DNA of 64,000 bases from Pseudoalteromonas sp. XI10 (GTDB lineage: Bacteria > Pseudomonadota > Gammaproteobacteria > Enterobacterales > Alteromonadaceae), in the NCBI RefSeq assembly GCF_001469895.1, contig NZ_LOPY01000019.1, positions 62,001 through 126,000 on the forward strand, read 5' to 3'. The notes under the pieces are model-generated. The model had not been told where the DNA came from, ran no database searches, and saw only the letters and a program-made list of their open reading frames with translations. Below, piece by piece: positions 63,643 through 64,000 of this stretch; within the stretch, counting starts at the first letter, position 1; every line of letters begins with the position of its first letter. The translations under genes were made by a program, and so were the position numbers.

Positions 63643-64000
63643 TTACAGCTGCCAATCTAAAAAGTTTTGTAAAAGTCGGGTGCCTACTTTGGCGCTTCGC
63701 TCTGGGTGAAACTGCATGCCTGCGTAGTTATCTTTAGCAACAATTGCTGAAAAAGCTTGTCCGTATTCACCACTAACTAGGGTGGCATCGTTCACTGTGT
63801 GAGCAAAACTATGCACAAAGTACACTTGATCTTGCGCCGATAACCCTTTGGTGAGGGCATGCTCTTTTAATACGCTTAGGTCGTTCCAGCCCATGTGCGG
63901 TGAAGTTAATTCACCTACATCTAAGTGCTTAACAATACCTGGAATTTTGCCAAGGCAATCAACGTTGCCTTCTTCAGTGCTGTCGCAAAGTAATTGCATG
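63643..64000 (-). CDS. hisH: Imidazole glycerol phosphate synthase subunit HisH (glutaminase), partial at window edge
   Basis: The C-terminal about 119 residues of HisH are present; the gene continues beyond base 64000. The fragment begins MQLLCDSTEEGNVDCLG, which normally follows the nucleophile Cys block G-I-C-L-G, so the first in-window Met is internal and not the start. The catalytic His and Glu are visible in MQFHPERSAKVG. It pairs with hisF to supply ammonia from glutamine. Confidence 0.93.
   Translation of the reverse strand, partial: MQLLCDSTEEGNVDCLGKIPGIVKHLDVGELTSPHMGWNDLSVLKEHALTKGLSAQDQVYFVHSFAHTVNDATLVSGEYGQAFSAIVAKDNYAGMQFHPERSAKVGTRLLQNFLDWQL

Noticed and set aside
63997..63999. 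ATG at the window end as the start of HisH
   Set aside because: The Met belongs to the conserved G-I-C-L-G-M-Q-L block, so the gene starts beyond the window.

Overview
The window looks like chromosome of a marine gammaproteobacterium, most likely Pseudoalteromonas or a close Alteromonadales relative. The reasons are AT-rich DNA with AT-rich intergenic spacers, a glycogen operon, gammaproteobacterial-type HU-beta, IlvIH, Xni, PpnN and RluF proteins, a short isocitrate dehydrogenase of the NAD type, and an ECF sigma/ChrR cluster with photolyase and lipid genes. The genus is inferred from protein character; no search was possible.

Layout. (1) 574-12639: a plus-strand glycogen cluster in the order stand-alone CBM48 protein, malQ, glgB, glgX, glgP, glgC, then a terminator and a 40-bp inverted repeat, then glgA. 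The genes up to glgP overlap or nearly touch. (2) 12731-17825: an EAL/HDOD signalling protein, a DUF418 membrane protein, an orphan periplasmic binding protein, RluF and an unknown secreted protein. (3) 17881-18594: two clusters of short GACACCCAC-type repeats around one tiny membrane-protein gene, followed by a second tiny membrane protein. (4) 18997-25100: an RND efflux pair with a divergent LysR regulator, an alkyltransferase-like protein and a hemolysin III family protein. (5) 25359-36091: a small exported protein and a 37-residue membrane peptide behind a possible sigma-54 promoter, then a Lon-domain protein and an ECF sigma factor/ChrR operon. That operon carries DUF523-DUF1722, photolyase, NTF2-like, SDR, FAD oxidoreductase, DUF1365, Cfa-type methyltransferase, DUF2878, chalcone-isomerase-like and DUF3833 genes. 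Three copies of TGATC-N17-CGTA, each with its CGTA ending 33-35 bases before a start codon, mark the likely promoters of this regulon. (6) 36296-39137: hupB convergent with ilvIH. ilvIH is preceded by a leader peptide rich in Leu and Val codons and by a strong terminator, a classical attenuator. (7) 39346-40946: a REP-associated tyrosine transposase (RAYT) gene flanked by the same short repeats, in opposite orientation on its two sides, one side ending in a 66-bp tandem array. (8) 41057-52662: isocitrate dehydrogenase, a degenerate HD-GYP-like protein, DUF3192, xni, ppnN, a diguanylate cyclase, an M61 peptidase, a GT25 glycosyltransferase, DUF1289, a lipoprotein and a DUF4097 beta-repeat protein. 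(9) 52850-61480: an accessory redox and detoxification neighbourhood with two related cupins, a Tat-exported-looking alcohol dehydrogenase, a serine hydrolase, a cyclophilin-like protein, an AraC regulator, an alpha/beta hydrolase, an MFS transporter and a LysR regulator. (10) 61514-64000: the end of the his operon (hisH partial, hisA, hisF, hisIE).

The two strongest signals beyond ordinary annotation are the internally consistent ECF promoter set controlling a light/oxidative-stress lipid operon, and the RAYT-repeat system, with 16 copies of an 11-base core at two loci about 21 kb apart.
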